Assembly (NCBI RefSeq): GCF_015277815.1
Contig: NZ_CP063813.1
Location: 3,596,001 to 3,660,000, forward strand
Length of the DNA stretch: 64,000 nt
Origin: Microbacterium atlanticum
Lineage (GTDB): Bacteria > Actinomycetota > Actinomycetes > Actinomycetales > Microbacteriaceae
Direction of reading: 5' to 3'
The notes below the pieces were generated by a model that had not been told where the DNA came from, ran no database searches, and was given only the letters and a program-made list of their open reading frames with translations. Below are positions 24,875 to 34,054 of this stretch, in pieces (position 1 is the stretch's first letter; each line of letters opens with the position of its first letter). The translations under genes and the position numbers were made by a program.

Positions 24875-26184
24875 TGACCGCGACACTCACTGCGCAGCCG
24901 ACCCTCTTCCGCTTCGCCACCGCCGGCTCGGTCGACGACGGCAAGTCGACGCTCGTGGGCCGCCTGCTGCACGACTCCAAGGCGATCCTCGCCGACCAGC
25001 TCGAGCAGGTCGCCCGCACCTCGGCCGACCGCGGCTTCGCTCACGGCGACTTCGACTTCGCGCTGCTCACCGACGGCCTGCGGGCCGAGCGCGAGCAGGG
25101 CATCACGATCGACGTGGCCTACCGCTACTTCTCGACGGGCGCGCGGTCGTTCATCCTCGCCGACTGCCCCGGCCACGTGCAGTACACGCGCAACATGGTC
25201 ACGGGCGCCACGACCGCGGACGCGGTCGTCGTCCTCGTCGACGCGCGCAAGGGCGTCGTCGAGCAGACGAAGCGCCATCTCGCCGTCGTCGCGCTGCTGC
25301 GCGCGCCGCACGTGATCGTCGCGGTGAACAAGATCGATCTGGTGGGCTTCTCGGCGGATGCCTTCGCCGACGTGGTCGCGCAGGCTCGGGCGGTGGCGAC
25401 GGAGCTCGGCATCGAGGACCTGCACGTGCTGCCGGTGTCGGCCCTCGAGGGCGACAACATCGTCGAGCGCTCGGAGCGCACGCCCTGGTACGACGGTCCC
25501 GCTCTCCTGGAGCTGCTGGAGACGCTACCCGCCGCCGACGACGCCGAGCGTCAGCTGGAGCCGCTGCGCCTCCCCGTGCAGCTCGTGCTGCGCCCGCAGG
25601 GCGGCCTCGCGCCGGGAATCGACGCCGACGAGGCCGAGCGTCTGCGGGACTACCGCGCCGTAGCGGGTCGCATCGCGAGCGGCGTCGTGCGCGTGGGCGA
25701 CCGGGTGGAGGTCTTCCCGGCCGGCCGTGCCACCACGGTCACCGGCATCCGCTCGGCCGGCGCCGAGGCGGACGAGGCGACGGCACCGCAGTCCGTCTCG
25801 CTCGAGTTCGCCGACGACATCGACACCGCCCGCGGTGCGCTCGTCGTCGCGGCGGACTCGCTGCCCGCGCCGCGTCGCGAGTTCGAGGCCGAGCTCTTCC
25901 AGCTCGACGCGCGGGCGCTGACCCCCGGCATCCGTGTTCTCGTCAAGCACGGCACCGCGACCGTGCAGGCGATCGTGGCGCAGATCGAGTCGCGCTACGA
26001 CCTCGACGCGCTGGTGCATGTTCCCGCACAGACGCTCGAGACGAACGACATCGGCCGCGTGCGGCTGCGTCTGGCGGCCGACCTGCCGCTGGAGCCGTAC
26101 CGCACCAGCCGTCACGGGGGCTCGTTCCTCGTGATCCATCCGTCCGACGGCGCCACGCTCGCCGCCGGCATCGTGCGCGACTGA
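24874..26184 (+). CDS. cysN: Sulfate adenylyltransferase subunit 1 (CysN, GTPase)
   Basis: 436 residues; the start shares one base with the cysD stop (TGATG). GTPase motifs: G1 GSVDDGKST (residues 18-26), G2 region REQGITIDVAYRYF, G3 DCPGH and G4 NKID. Domains II and III follow (RLPVQLVLRP..., VHVPAQTLETNDIGRVRLRL). It drives APS synthesis by GTP hydrolysis. There is no fused CysC kinase domain, which agrees with an APS reductase in the same operon. Confidence 0.97.
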   Translation: MTATLTAQPTLFRFATAGSVDDGKSTLVGRLLHDSKAILADQLEQVARTSADRGFAHGDFDFALLTDGLRAEREQGITIDVAYRYFSTGARSFILADCPGHVQYTRNMVTGATTADAVVVLVDARKGVVEQTKRHLAVVALLRAPHVIVAVNKIDLVGFSADAFADVVAQARAVATELGIEDLHVLPVSALEGDNIVERSERTPWYDGPALLELLETLPAADDAERQLEPLRLPVQLVLRPQGGLAPGIDADEAERLRDYRAVAGRIASGVVRVGDRVEVFPAGRATTVTGIRSAGAEADEATAPQSVSLEFADDIDTARGALVVAADSLPAPRREFEAELFQLDARALTPGIRVLVKHGTATVQAIVAQIESRYDLDALVHVPAQTLETNDIGRVRLRLAADLPLEPYRTSRHGGSFLVIHPSDGATLAAGIVRD

Positions 26185-26239
26185 CTGTCGCGCCGGCACC
26201 ACCCCGAACACGCATCACCGAACCGAAGGAGGCGACACC

Positions 26240-27310
26240 GTGAACAAAATCCGCACCGCGACAGCGATCACAACCCTGGGACTCGTGGCAGCGATGATGG
26301 CCGGCTGCGCCTCGGCCGCGGCGTCTCCGAACGAGGCAGCCGGCGGCGACGCGGTGGACGAGCTGCGCCTGGGGTACTTCGCCAACGTCACACACGCCCC
26401 GGCGCTCGTCGGCCTGGAGGAGGGCCTGATCCAGGATGCGCTCGGCGACATCGAGGTGACGACCCAGGTGTTCAACGCCGGGCCGGCGGCCATCGAGGCG
26501 CTCTCCGCCGGCGCGATCGACGCGACCTACATCGGCCCGAACCCGTCGATCAACACGTTCATCCAGTCCGGCGGCGAGTCCGCGCGCATCGTCGCGGGAG
26601 CGGCGACCGGCGGGGCGGCGCTCGTCGTGCGCGACGGCATCGACGAGCCGGCGGACCTCGAGGGCACCACCATCGCGACGCCGCAGCTCGGCAACACCCA
26701 GGACGTCGCCGCGCGCGTCTGGCTCGCCGACGAGGGCTTCGAGACCGACACCTCGGGCGGCGGCGACGTCAGCATCACGCCCACCGAGAACGCGCAGACG
26801 CTGACGCTGTTCCAGCAGAACCAGCTCGACGGCGCGTGGCTGCCGGAGCCGTGGGTCTCGCGGCTCATCATCGACGCCGGCGCGAAGGTGCTGCAGGACG
26901 AGGCCGACCTGTGGGAGGACGGCGAGTTCCCCACCACGGTGCTCCTCGTGCGCAAGGACTTCCTCGACGAGCACCCCGACGTCGTGGCCGATCTGCTCGC
27001 CGGCCACGAGGCATCCGTGCAATGGATCGCCGACAACGCCGCAGACGCCCCCGCGACGATCAACGGGGCGATCGAGAAGGAGACGGGCAAGCCGCTTCCC
27101 GACCCCGTGATCGAGCGTGCGCTCGAGCACGTGACGTTCTCGGTCGACCCGCACGCCGACACCTTCGAGACCCTGGTCGCAGACGGCATCGAGGCGGGCA
27201 CGCAGAAGGAGGGCTCGATCGAGGGCCTGTTCGATCTGCGCCTGCTCAACGAGCTGCTCGAGGAGAACGGCGCCGAGCCGGTCTCGGCGGCGGGACTCGG
27301 CGAGGACTGA
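26240..27310 (+). CDS. ABC transporter substrate-binding lipoprotein (SsuA/TauA/NMT1-like)
   Basis: 356 residues from GTG 26240, preceded by GAAGGAGG. A lipoprotein signal peptide ends in MMAGC (Cys about residue 17-18). The mature part has the NMT1/SsuA pattern: LRLGYFANVTHAPALVGLEE, NAGPAAIEALSAGAIDATYI, IATPQLGNTQDVAAR, QQNQLDGAWLPEPW. Family members bind aliphatic sulfonates, taurine, nitrate or related anions. The context (between cysN and the ATPase/permease genes) points to a sulfonate or sulfate-ester ligand, or possibly sulfate. No sulfonate monooxygenase is in the window. Confidence 0.9.
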   Translation: MNKIRTATAITTLGLVAAMMAGCASAAASPNEAAGGDAVDELRLGYFANVTHAPALVGLEEGLIQDALGDIEVTTQVFNAGPAAIEALSAGAIDATYIGPNPSINTFIQSGGESARIVAGAATGGAALVVRDGIDEPADLEGTTIATPQLGNTQDVAARVWLADEGFETDTSGGGDVSITPTENAQTLTLFQQNQLDGAWLPEPWVSRLIIDAGAKVLQDEADLWEDGEFPTTVLLVRKDFLDEHPDVVADLLAGHEASVQWIADNAADAPATINGAIEKETGKPLPDPVIERALEHVTFSVDPHADTFETLVADGIEAGTQKEGSIEGLFDLRLLNELLEENGAEPVSAAGLGED

Positions 27311-27311
27311 C

Positions 27312-28211
27312 ATGAGCACCGCACCCGCTTCCGCCTCCGGGGCCGCACCGAGCTCGAAGACAGCTCACGCGCCGGCGTCCCCGGGGGCGGGCGCGCCCGC
27401 ATCGCCGGGTACAACCGTGCCGTTCGCGCCGAGCTTCGACAGCGTCACGCCGGTGCCCGTGGCGGCGCCGGCGCCCGCACCCGCCGTCCGCATCGACAGC
27501 GTGTCCAAGCGATTCGGCGCCGGCCCGGTCGTGCTCGACGACGTGTCGCTCGACATCGCCCCCGGCGAGTTCGTGTGCCTGCTGGGCGCGTCCGGGTGCG
27601 GCAAGTCCACACTCCTGAACCTCATCGCCGGCCTCGACCGTCCCTCGGCGGGTCGCATCGACACGCCCGCCGAAGGCTCGGCGGTCATGTTCCAGGAGTC
27701 GGCGCTCATGCCGTGGCTCACTGCGCGCAGGAACGTCGAGCTCGCCCTGCGCCTGCGGGGCGTGCCCCGGGGTGAGCGTCGCGAGAAGGCGCTGGCCCTG
27801 CTCGACACCGTGAACCTGGCGGATGCCGCCGAGAAGCGCCCGCACGAGCTCTCGGGCGGCATGCGACAGCGCGTCGCGCTGGCCAGGGCGCTCGCCCAGG
27901 ACCGGCCGGTGCTCCTGATGGACGAACCGTTCGCGGCGCTCGACGCGATCACGCGCGACCTGCTGCACGAGGAGCTCGAGCGCGTCTGGCGCGCCACGGG
28001 CCGCACCATCGTGTTCGTCACGCACAACGTGCGCGAGGCGGCGCGTCTCGGCCAGCGCGTCGTGCTGATGGGCAGCCGCCCCGGGCGCATCGTGCAGCAG
28101 TGGCAGATCGCGAAGACCACGGGGCGCCGCATCGAGTCGCCCGAGGTCGCCGCGCTCTCGGTGGAGATCACCGACCAGCTGCGGAAGGAGATCCGTCGCA
28201 ATGCCGCATGA
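27312..28211 (+). CDS. ABC transporter ATP-binding protein (SsuB/TauB-like)
   Basis: 299 residues. An unusual Pro/Ala-rich N-terminal extension of about 58 residues precedes the nucleotide-binding domain. Walker A is GASGCGKST, the Q-loop lies in MFQESALMPWL, the signature is LSGGMRQR and Walker B is LLMDEPF, followed by THNVREA. This is the SsuB/TauB/NrtD subgroup. It starts two bases after the binding-protein stop and overlaps the permease gene by 11 bases. Confidence 0.93.
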   Translation: MSTAPASASGAAPSSKTAHAPASPGAGAPASPGTTVPFAPSFDSVTPVPVAAPAPAPAVRIDSVSKRFGAGPVVLDDVSLDIAPGEFVCLLGASGCGKSTLLNLIAGLDRPSAGRIDTPAEGSAVMFQESALMPWLTARRNVELALRLRGVPRGERREKALALLDTVNLADAAEKRPHELSGGMRQRVALARALAQDRPVLLMDEPFAALDAITRDLLHEELERVWRATGRTIVFVTHNVREAARLGQRVVLMGSRPGRIVQQWQIAKTTGRRIESPEVAALSVEITDQLRKEIRRNAA

Positions 28212-29112
28212 CACCCTCACCGCTTCGAAGACGGATGCCGCCCACTCCGACGAGCTGCGATCGCTGGAGGCGGGGCTCGACCGCCTGCAGACCGACCCCG
28301 GCACCGGCACCAGCCGCTGGCGGCGAATCACCGCGAGCGTCGTGCCGCCGATCGTCTTCGTGATCCTCCTGATCGCGGCGTGGCAGCTGTACGTCGTGAT
28401 CGCCCAGCCGCGTCCCGACATCATCCCGGGGCCTGCCGACGTCGCCGCCGCACTCGGATCGGCGTGGGACACCGGGCGCCTCCAGGAGGCGGTGAGCACG
28501 AGCCTCGAACGGGGGATCATCGGCTTCCTCATCGCCATCGTCGTCGGCACGCCGATCGGCCTGCTGCTGGCCGAGGTGCGTCCCATCCGCCGCGCGGTGG
28601 GGCCCATCATCTCGGGTCTGCAGGTGCTCCCCTCGGTGGCCTGGGTGCCCGCCGCGATCATCTGGTTCGGCCTGTCGGACGCCACCGTCTACTTCGTGAT
28701 CCTCATGGGCGCGATCCCGTCGATCGTGAACGGCCTCATCGCCGGCATCGACCAGGTGCCCCCGCAGCTGCGGCGCGTCGGAACCGTGCTGGGCGCGTCG
28801 CGCTGGCAGCTGGCGACCGCCGTGATCCTGCCGGCCGCGCTCCCCGGCTACCTCGCCGGCCTCAAGCAGGGCTGGGCGTTCTCGTGGCGCTCGCTCATGG
28901 CCGCCGAGATCATCGCGATGGGGGGCACCATCGGCTTCGGACTCGGCTCGATGCTGCAGAACAACCGCGATCTCGCCGACCTCGCCGGCGTGCTGGGCAC
29001 GATCCTGGTGATCCTCGCCATCGGCGTGCTCATCGAGCTCGTCTTCTTCGGCCCCCTGGAGCGCCGGATGCTGCAGCGCCGGGGACTTCTCCTCACCGGA
29101 GGTGCCCGATGA
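28201..29112 (+). CDS. ABC transporter permease (SsuC/TauC-like)
   Basis: 303 residues. A cytoplasmic N-terminus of about 45 residues is followed by six helices and the BPD_transp_1 domain. The coupling-helix (EAA) region reads AGIDQVPPQLRRVGTVLGAS followed by the SsuC-like VILPAALPGYLAGLKQGWAF. It forms the membrane channel with the neighbouring ATPase and lipoprotein. Its stop overlaps the cobA start (ATGA), tying transporter synthesis to siroheme synthesis. Confidence 0.93.
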   Translation: MPHDTLTASKTDAAHSDELRSLEAGLDRLQTDPGTGTSRWRRITASVVPPIVFVILLIAAWQLYVVIAQPRPDIIPGPADVAAALGSAWDTGRLQEAVSTSLERGIIGFLIAIVVGTPIGLLLAEVRPIRRAVGPIISGLQVLPSVAWVPAAIIWFGLSDATVYFVILMGAIPSIVNGLIAGIDQVPPQLRRVGTVLGASRWQLATAVILPAALPGYLAGLKQGWAFSWRSLMAAEIIAMGGTIGFGLGSMLQNNRDLADLAGVLGTILVILAIGVLIELVFFGPLERRMLQRRGLLLTGGAR

Positions 29113-29951
29113 CCGCCGTCCGACGGGCTCACGGTCCGGATTCCGCACCCACCGGCAAGGTGTGGCTCGTCGGGGCCGGACCCGGCGACGCCGGCCTCCT
29201 CACGGTCAAGGGACTGCGCGCCCTCGAGGCGGCCGACGTCATCGTCGCCGACCGGCTCGGCGCCCGGGCCGTGCTGGAGGGACTCGCGGCCGACGGCGTC
29301 GAGCTCCGGGCCGAGGTGGTCGACGTCGGCAAGTCGCCCGGCCACCACGCCGTGCCGCAGGACGCCATCAACGCCCTCCTGGTGCAGCTCGCCCGGACCG
29401 GCAAGACGGTCGTCCGCCTCAAGGGCGGGGACCCGTACGTCTTCGGCCGCGGCGGCGAAGAGCTGCTCGCCTGCCAGGAGGCGGGCGTGACCGTCGAGGT
29501 CGTCCCGGGGATCACCAGCGCGATCTCGGTGCCCGCGATCGCCGGCATCCCGCTCACCCACCGCGGCGTCGCGACCGCGTTCACCGTGGCGACCGCCCAC
29601 GACCAGATCGACGCGCTCGGCGGCGGACGCGACCACACCGTCGTGCTGCTGATGGGCATCGGCACACTGGCGAACTCCGCGATCATCCTCGCCCGCGGCG
29701 AGCGCGGCGCCGACTGCCCGGTCGCCGTCGTCGAGGACGGCTTCGGGCCGCGCCAGCGCGTCACGGTGGGCACGCTCGCCACGATCGCGCACCAGGCCGC
29801 CGAACGAGGCATCCGCTCCCCCGCCGTCGTCGTCGTCGGCGACGTCGTGCGGCTGAGCCCGTACGCGCCCGAGCAGCTCGCCACCCTCGACCTCACCCAG
29901 TACGACCCCCTCGCCGTTCCCGGCACCTCCCGAAAGGCCCCCACGCCGTGA
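29109..29951 (+). CDS. cobA: Uroporphyrinogen-III C-methyltransferase (SUMT)
   Basis: 280 residues. The tetrapyrrole methylase fold shows [16 protein letters not shown] at the N-terminus, [15 protein letters not shown] in the middle and [20 protein letters not shown]. It methylates uroporphyrinogen III at C-2 and C-7 using SAM to give precorrin-2, on the way to siroheme for sulfite reductase. It is a stand-alone SUMT, not a CysG fusion. The dehydrogenase step is not encoded in the window, while the chelatase step is at 20653-21366. It overlaps both neighbours by 4 bases. Confidence 0.94.
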   Translation: MTAVRRAHGPDSAPTGKVWLVGAGPGDAGLLTVKGLRALEAADVIVADRLGARAVLEGLAADGVELRAEVVDVGKSPGHHAVPQDAINALLVQLARTGKTVVRLKGGDPYVFGRGGEELLACQEAGVTVEVVPGITSAISVPAIAGIPLTHRGVATAFTVATAHDQIDALGGGRDHTVVLLMGIGTLANSAIILARGERGADCPVAVVEDGFGPRQRVTVGTLATIAHQAAERGIRSPAVVVVGDVVRLSPYAPEQLATLDLTQYDPLAVPGTSRKAPTP

Positions 29952-31375
29952 CCTCTTCGAGCCTCCAGAACCTGCGCGTCGCGATCGTCGGCGCCGGTCC
30001 CGCCGGCATCTACGCGGGCAACATCCTGACCACCTCGGTGACCGCCGCCGGCGGCTCCGTCGCGATCGACCTGTTCGAATCGCTGCCGGCGCCCTACGGC
30101 CTCATCCGCTACGGCGTCGCGCCGGATCACCCGCGCATCAAGGGCATCGTCAACTCCCTGCACGAGATGCTCGATGCCGGCACCACCCGGTTCATCGGCA
30201 ACGTCGAGGTCGGTCGCGACATCGCCCTGGCGGAGCTGCACGAGCGGTACGACGCCGTGATCCTCGCCACCGGCGCGATCCGCGACGCGGCCCTCGACAT
30301 CCCCGGCATCGACCTGCCGGGGTCGTTCGGGGCCGCGGACTTCGTCGCGTGGTTCGACGGCCACCCCGACGTGCCGACCGAGTGGACCCTCGACCAGCGC
30401 GAGGTCGCGGTCATCGGCAACGGCAATGTGGCGCTGGACGTCGCACGGATCCTCGCCAAGCACGCGGTCGACCTGCGCTCGACCGAGATCCCCGACAACG
30501 TGCTCGCGGGGCTCGAGGCCTCCGCCGTCACCGACGTGCACGTCTTCGGCCGCCGCGGACCCGCCGACATCAAGTTCACGCCGATCGAGCTGCGCGAGCT
30601 CGGCGAGGTGCCGAACGTCGACATCGTCGTCAGCGACGAGGACTTCGCCCATCTCGAGGGCCTCACGCCGGCGAACAACCAGCTGAAGGTCATGCTGCGG
30701 ATCCTCGAGAGCTGGCGCACCCGCGAGTCGACCGGTGCGAGCCGGCGCCTGCATCTGCACTTCTACCACTCGCCCGTCGAGGTGCTCGGCGACGGCAGGG
30801 TCGAGGGCCTGCGCTTCGAGCGCACCGAGCCCGTGGGCGACGGTCGCGTGCGCGGCACCGGCGAGTTCCGCGAGTACCCGGTGCAGCAGGTCTACCGCGC
30901 CGTCGGGTACTACGGCACGCCCGTCGTCGACGCGCCGTTCGACGAGAAGGCCGGCGTCGTCTCGAACATCGAGGGACGGGTGACGGACACTTCGGCTCGT
31001 TCCTCGCTCAGTGCCAGTGCCGCTTCAGCCACCGGCGAGGGCGACGCGCTCGTGATCCCGGGGCTCTACGCCACCGGGTGGATCAAGCGCGGGCCGGTCG
31101 GCCTCATCGGCCACACCAAGTCCGATGCGATGGAGACGATCGCCCACCTCGTGGCCGATGTCGAGGCCGGCCGCCTCACCGCGCCCGGCGTGGACGGCGA
31201 CGTCCTCGACCTTCTCGACGAGCGGGAGGTCGCCTACACGACGTGGGACGGCTGGCTCGCCCTGGACGCGCACGAGCGCGAGCTGGGTGCGAACCACCTC
31301 CACGCGCGGGAGCGCGTCAAGGTGGTGCCGCGCGACGAGCAGGTCGGCATCTCGCGGGGAGCGCTCGTCCGGTGA
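29948..31375 (+). CDS. Ferredoxin/adrenodoxin-NADP+ reductase-like flavoprotein (FprA-type)
   Basis: 475 residues from GTG 29948 (GTGA overlap with cobA). The FAD site is [34 protein letters not shown] follows, as in FprA/adrenodoxin reductase; the NADP site is [15 protein letters not shown], and VYRAVGYYG and [19 protein letters not shown] complete the pattern. It would pass electrons from NADPH to the ferredoxin encoded next, and from there to sulfite reductase. A Ser/Ala-rich insert near residues 347-360 ([16 protein letters not shown]) has codon use unlike the surrounding gene and looks like a later insertion. Confidence 0.92.
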   Translation: MTSSSLQNLRVAIVGAGPAGIYAGNILTTSVTAAGGSVAIDLFESLPAPYGLIRYGVAPDHPRIKGIVNSLHEMLDAGTTRFIGNVEVGRDIALAELHERYDAVILATGAIRDAALDIPGIDLPGSFGAADFVAWFDGHPDVPTEWTLDQREVAVIGNGNVALDVARILAKHAVDLRSTEIPDNVLAGLEASAVTDVHVFGRRGPADIKFTPIELRELGEVPNVDIVVSDEDFAHLEGLTPANNQLKVMLRILESWRTRESTGASRRLHLHFYHSPVEVLGDGRVEGLRFERTEPVGDGRVRGTGEFREYPVQQVYRAVGYYGTPVVDAPFDEKAGVVSNIEGRVTDTSARSSLSASAASATGEGDALVIPGLYATGWIKRGPVGLIGHTKSDAMETIAHLVADVEAGRLTAPGVDGDVLDLLDEREVAYTTWDGWLALDAHERELGANHLHARERVKVVPRDEQVGISRGALVR

Positions 31376-31701
31376 CGTACGTGATCGCCCTGCCGTGCGT
31401 CGATGTGAAGGACCGCGCCTGCATCGACGAGTGCCCGGTCGACTGCATCTACGAGGGCGAGCGGTCCCTGTACATCCACCCCGACGAGTGTGTCGACTGC
31501 GGCGCCTGCGAGCCGGTGTGCCCCGTCGAGGCGATCTACTACGAGGACGACCTGCCCGACCAGTGGCAGGACTACTACACCGCGAACGTGGAGTTCTTCG
31601 ATGACATCGGCTCGCCGGGCGGCGCCGCGAAGACCGGCGTGATCGCGAAGGACCATCCGGTGATCGCCGCCCTGCCTCGCCAAGGAGAAGGTCATGGCTG
31701 A
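31372..31701 (+). CDS. 7Fe ferredoxin (FdxA-like)
   Basis: 109 residues from GTG 31372, which overlaps the reductase stop as GTGA. Cysteines follow C-x7-C-x3-C-x3-C in [18 protein letters not shown] and C-x2-C-x2-C-x3-C-P in [16 protein letters not shown], the pattern of actinobacterial ferredoxins with one 3Fe-4S and one 4Fe-4S cluster. It is probably the direct electron donor to the sulfite reductase in this operon. It overlaps the following flavoprotein by 8 bases. Confidence 0.95.
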   Translation: MTYVIALPCVDVKDRACIDECPVDCIYEGERSLYIHPDECVDCGACEPVCPVEAIYYEDDLPDQWQDYYTANVEFFDDIGSPGGAAKTGVIAKDHPVIAALPRQGEGHG

Positions 31702-32668
31702 CACGCCTCACCGCTCGGTGGACGCTCCGCCCACCGAGGTCGACGTCGTGATCGTCGGTGGCGGCCCAGCCGGGCTCTCGGCCGCGCTCAACCTCGCCCG
31801 AGCCCGTGCGTCGGTCGTGGTCGTCGACGCCGGCCGGCCGCGCAACGCCGCCACGCTGCGCTCGCACGGCTTCCTCACGCGCGACGGCGTGCCGCCCCTG
31901 GAGCTGCGCAAGCTCGCGCGGGCGGAGCTCGCCGCGTACCCGAACGTGGCGGTCTACGACCGCACGGTGGTCACGGCACTCCTCGAGAAGGACTGCGGCG
32001 ACGGTCGACGGTTCATCGCGGCGCTGAGCGGCCGCGGCGCGGCCATCCCGCCCGCCGTCTCTGCCCGCTCGGTGCTCGTCGCGACGGGCCTGCGCGAGAC
32101 GCTGCCCGACATCCCGAGCCTGCGCGCGTTCTACGGGATGACCGTGTTCAGCTGCGCCGCGTGCGACGCGTGGGAGTTGCAGGACCGCCCGCTCGCGCTG
32201 ATCGGCGAGACCTCCGACCTCGCCGCCCGTGCCCGGCTGATCGCGCGCTGGACCGACCGGCTGACCGTCTTCACCCACGGCTCGGACGCCGTCGACACGG
32301 TCGAAGAGGCCGAGCTCGCGGCATCCGGGATCGTCGTCGAACGCCGCCGCATCGACGACCTCGAAGGCGACAAGGGCGCCGTGTCGGCGGTGCGCCTCGA
32401 GGGCGGTGAGCGCATCGAGATCGACGGCGGGTTCGTGCGCCCGCGCTGGCATCCGGCGCTGGACTTCCTCGGCGGCATCCCGCTCGAGCGCGACGGGTTC
32501 GGCAACCTGGTGACGGACCGCTCCGGGCGCACGTCGGTTGCGGGGCTGTACGCCGCGGGGGATGCCGCCTCCCCTGGCCCGCAGCAGCTCATCGTCGCCG
32601 CGGGACAGGGGGCGCGGGCGGCGGCCGTGCTCGTCCACGACCTCGTCGGGGTGCGCACCGCCCACTGA
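31694..32668 (+). CDS. Thioredoxin reductase-like NAD(P)/FAD-dependent oxidoreductase
   Basis: 324 residues. The FAD-binding motif is [21 protein letters not shown] redox-type CxxC (CAACDAWE) lies where class II thioredoxin reductases keep their active disulfide. The C-terminal FAD motif is [21 protein letters not shown]. The NADP domain is partly degraded: the usual GGGDSA is replaced by [14 protein letters not shown], so cofactor use may differ. It is the last gene of the sulfur operon. A homologous but distinct protein is encoded at 45789-46622. Confidence 0.85.
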   Translation: MADTPHRSVDAPPTEVDVVIVGGGPAGLSAALNLARARASVVVVDAGRPRNAATLRSHGFLTRDGVPPLELRKLARAELAAYPNVAVYDRTVVTALLEKDCGDGRRFIAALSGRGAAIPPAVSARSVLVATGLRETLPDIPSLRAFYGMTVFSCAACDAWELQDRPLALIGETSDLAARARLIARWTDRLTVFTHGSDAVDTVEEAELAASGIVVERRRIDDLEGDKGAVSAVRLEGGERIEIDGGFVRPRWHPALDFLGGIPLERDGFGNLVTDRSGRTSVAGLYAAGDAASPGPQQLIVAAGQGARAAAVLVHDLVGVRTAH

Positions 32669-32764
32669 CCGCTGCCGTGCGCACGCCTCCGCGTCGCTTA
32701 CTGCGCCGGGCGTCCGGCCATCGGGCCATGGTCACAGGGGTATCTGCGGGAGGCGCATCGTCCC

Positions 32765-32782
32765 TATACTGCAGATTGCAGT
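32765..32782 (+). promoter_or_regulatory. Strong -10 with 15-bp palindromic operator
   Basis: TATACT (32765-32770) is a near-consensus -10 element in a GC-rich background. It overlaps a perfect inverted repeat ACTGCA/TGCAGT with a GAT spacer (32768-32782), placed so that a bound repressor would cover the transcription start. No clear -35 is seen. Confidence 0.55.
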
Positions 32783-32799
32783 AAGGGGGGGCTGATGCC

Positions 32800-32922
32800 A
32801 TGAGCACGCCCACTTACTCGGCGGACCGACGTGGGGACGAGGGCCGCCGCAGCGGCGGGCGATCGTGGGGATCGCCCGCCGCTATCTTCTCTTCCGCCCG
32901 GGCCGGAAGCGACGGCGGCTGA
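32800..32922 (+). CDS. Possible 40-residue ORF downstream of the palindromic promoter
   Basis: The ORF starts at ATG 32800 with MSTPTYSADRRGDEGRR, behind an AAGGGGGGG purine tract that could serve as ribosome-binding site. It runs through a 14-bp hairpin and stops at TGA 32920-32922. I do not recognise it. It may be a leader peptide, the remnant of a larger gene, or not translated. The interval 32669-32996 (328 bases) holds nothing else that I can see. Confidence 0.25.
   Translation: MSTPTYSADRRGDEGRRSGGRSWGSPAAIFSSARAGSDGG
32851..32883 (+). terminator. Terminator-like hairpin between the sulfur operon and the paralogous membrane proteins
   Basis: A perfect 14-bp stem (AGCGGCGGGCGATC and its complement) with a 5-base loop, followed by ATCTTCTCTTCC. 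It can terminate read-through from the sulfur operon and would also end transcripts begun at the TATACT promoter after about 110 bases. Confidence 0.6.
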
Positions 32923-32996
32923 GGCATCCCGCGCGGACACCGCCCGCTCGTCGTGATCGGGCACCCGACCCCTCCGGGTGCGGCAGGATGGCATCG

Positions 32997-33884
32997 ATGT
33001 CAACGCCGACCGACTCGCCGCTGGAGGAGCTGCGCGCGCTGCGCGAGCGCGCGTACGGGCCTGCCGCCGACATCGAGGACGACCCCGCGGCCCTGGCCCG
33101 GCTGCAGGAGCTGCAGGCGCGGGAGCAGAGCGCACGCGCCGCCGCCGGTCATGCGAGGACGACGCCGGGTGCGGCGGTGGCCGCGAGCGCCGCGGCGGAC
33201 GGCCCGCGCGCGGCCGCGCCGGGCGGCGTCACGAGGGCGCCGGACGCGCCGGACGCGCCGGACGCAGTGGCCGCGGTGGACGCGGTGACCGCACCCGCGG
33301 CGGCTGCCGACGTCGACGCGGGGAGCGTCGCCACCGCGGACGGTTCCGCCACGACCGCTGTTCCCGCCGGCGATCGCTCGGCCGTGGATGATGAGCCGGC
33401 AGCGCCGACGCGACCGTGGTGGCGACAGCGCATCCCGCTGCTGTGGGCGGGTTCGGTGATCGCGGGCGTGCTGCTCGGCGTCGTGCTCACGCTCGGCCTG
33501 CAGGCGATCGACAGCGGCCGGATCGCCGTGCTGCGCGAGGACCCGGATGGCGAATGGCCCAGCTCGTGGTTCGGCTCGCGGCCGTCGGACGGGCTTGTGT
33601 TCGAGGAGTTCCACGGACTCAGCGTGCTGGTGTTCCCGCAGACCTTCGGCCCGGGCGGCGTCCAGTCCTGCCTCTACGTCGTCACCGAGGGCGACGGCGG
33701 CTTCGGTGCGGGCAGCTGCGGCGCCGAGGCGTACCCGGCGACCGCGTCGATGGAGATCGACCGTCTCTCCCCGGACGCCCTGCGCGACGCCTTCCCCGAC
33801 GGCACGTCGCTCCAGTTCGTGCACGAAGGCGGCGCCGTGAGCGTCTACTCCCAGGCTCCGCGCCTGATCCAGCCGACGCCGTGA
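32997..33884 (+). CDS. Hypothetical single-span membrane protein, tandem paralogue A
   Basis: 295 residues from ATG 32997 (AGGA upstream; an ATG three codons earlier is possible). An N-terminal helix contains LRALRERAYGPAADIEDDPA. An Ala/Asp-rich low-complexity linker of about 90 residues follows, then one transmembrane helix (IPLLWAGSVIAGVLLGVVLT) and an extracytoplasmic domain of about 110 residues with two cysteines (SCLYVV and SCGAEAYPA). The C-terminal FPDGTSLQFVHEGG recurs in the next gene. I recognise no named family; the domain layout suggests a sensor or envelope protein. Confidence 0.8.
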   Translation: MSTPTDSPLEELRALRERAYGPAADIEDDPAALARLQELQAREQSARAAAGHARTTPGAAVAASAAADGPRAAAPGGVTRAPDAPDAPDAVAAVDAVTAPAAAADVDAGSVATADGSATTAVPAGDRSAVDDEPAAPTRPWWRQRIPLLWAGSVIAGVLLGVVLTLGLQAIDSGRIAVLREDPDGEWPSSWFGSRPSDGLVFEEFHGLSVLVFPQTFGPGGVQSCLYVVTEGDGGFGAGSCGAEAYPATASMEIDRLSPDALRDAFPDGTSLQFVHEGGAVSVYSQAPRLIQPTP

Positions 33885-34054
33885 CGACGGATGCCTCCCG
33901 CCCGAGGCATCCGTCCCCTCACTCGGTGGCCGACGACGCCGCGCCGGAGTACGGTGGCGGCAACGGCTCGGGGGTCGCCGCGTCGACCGCGGCGAGGAGC
34001 CGCGGTGACGGCCGGGCCGCCGCGTCGGTGAGCCCGTCGTGGGGAGGGGCGCTC

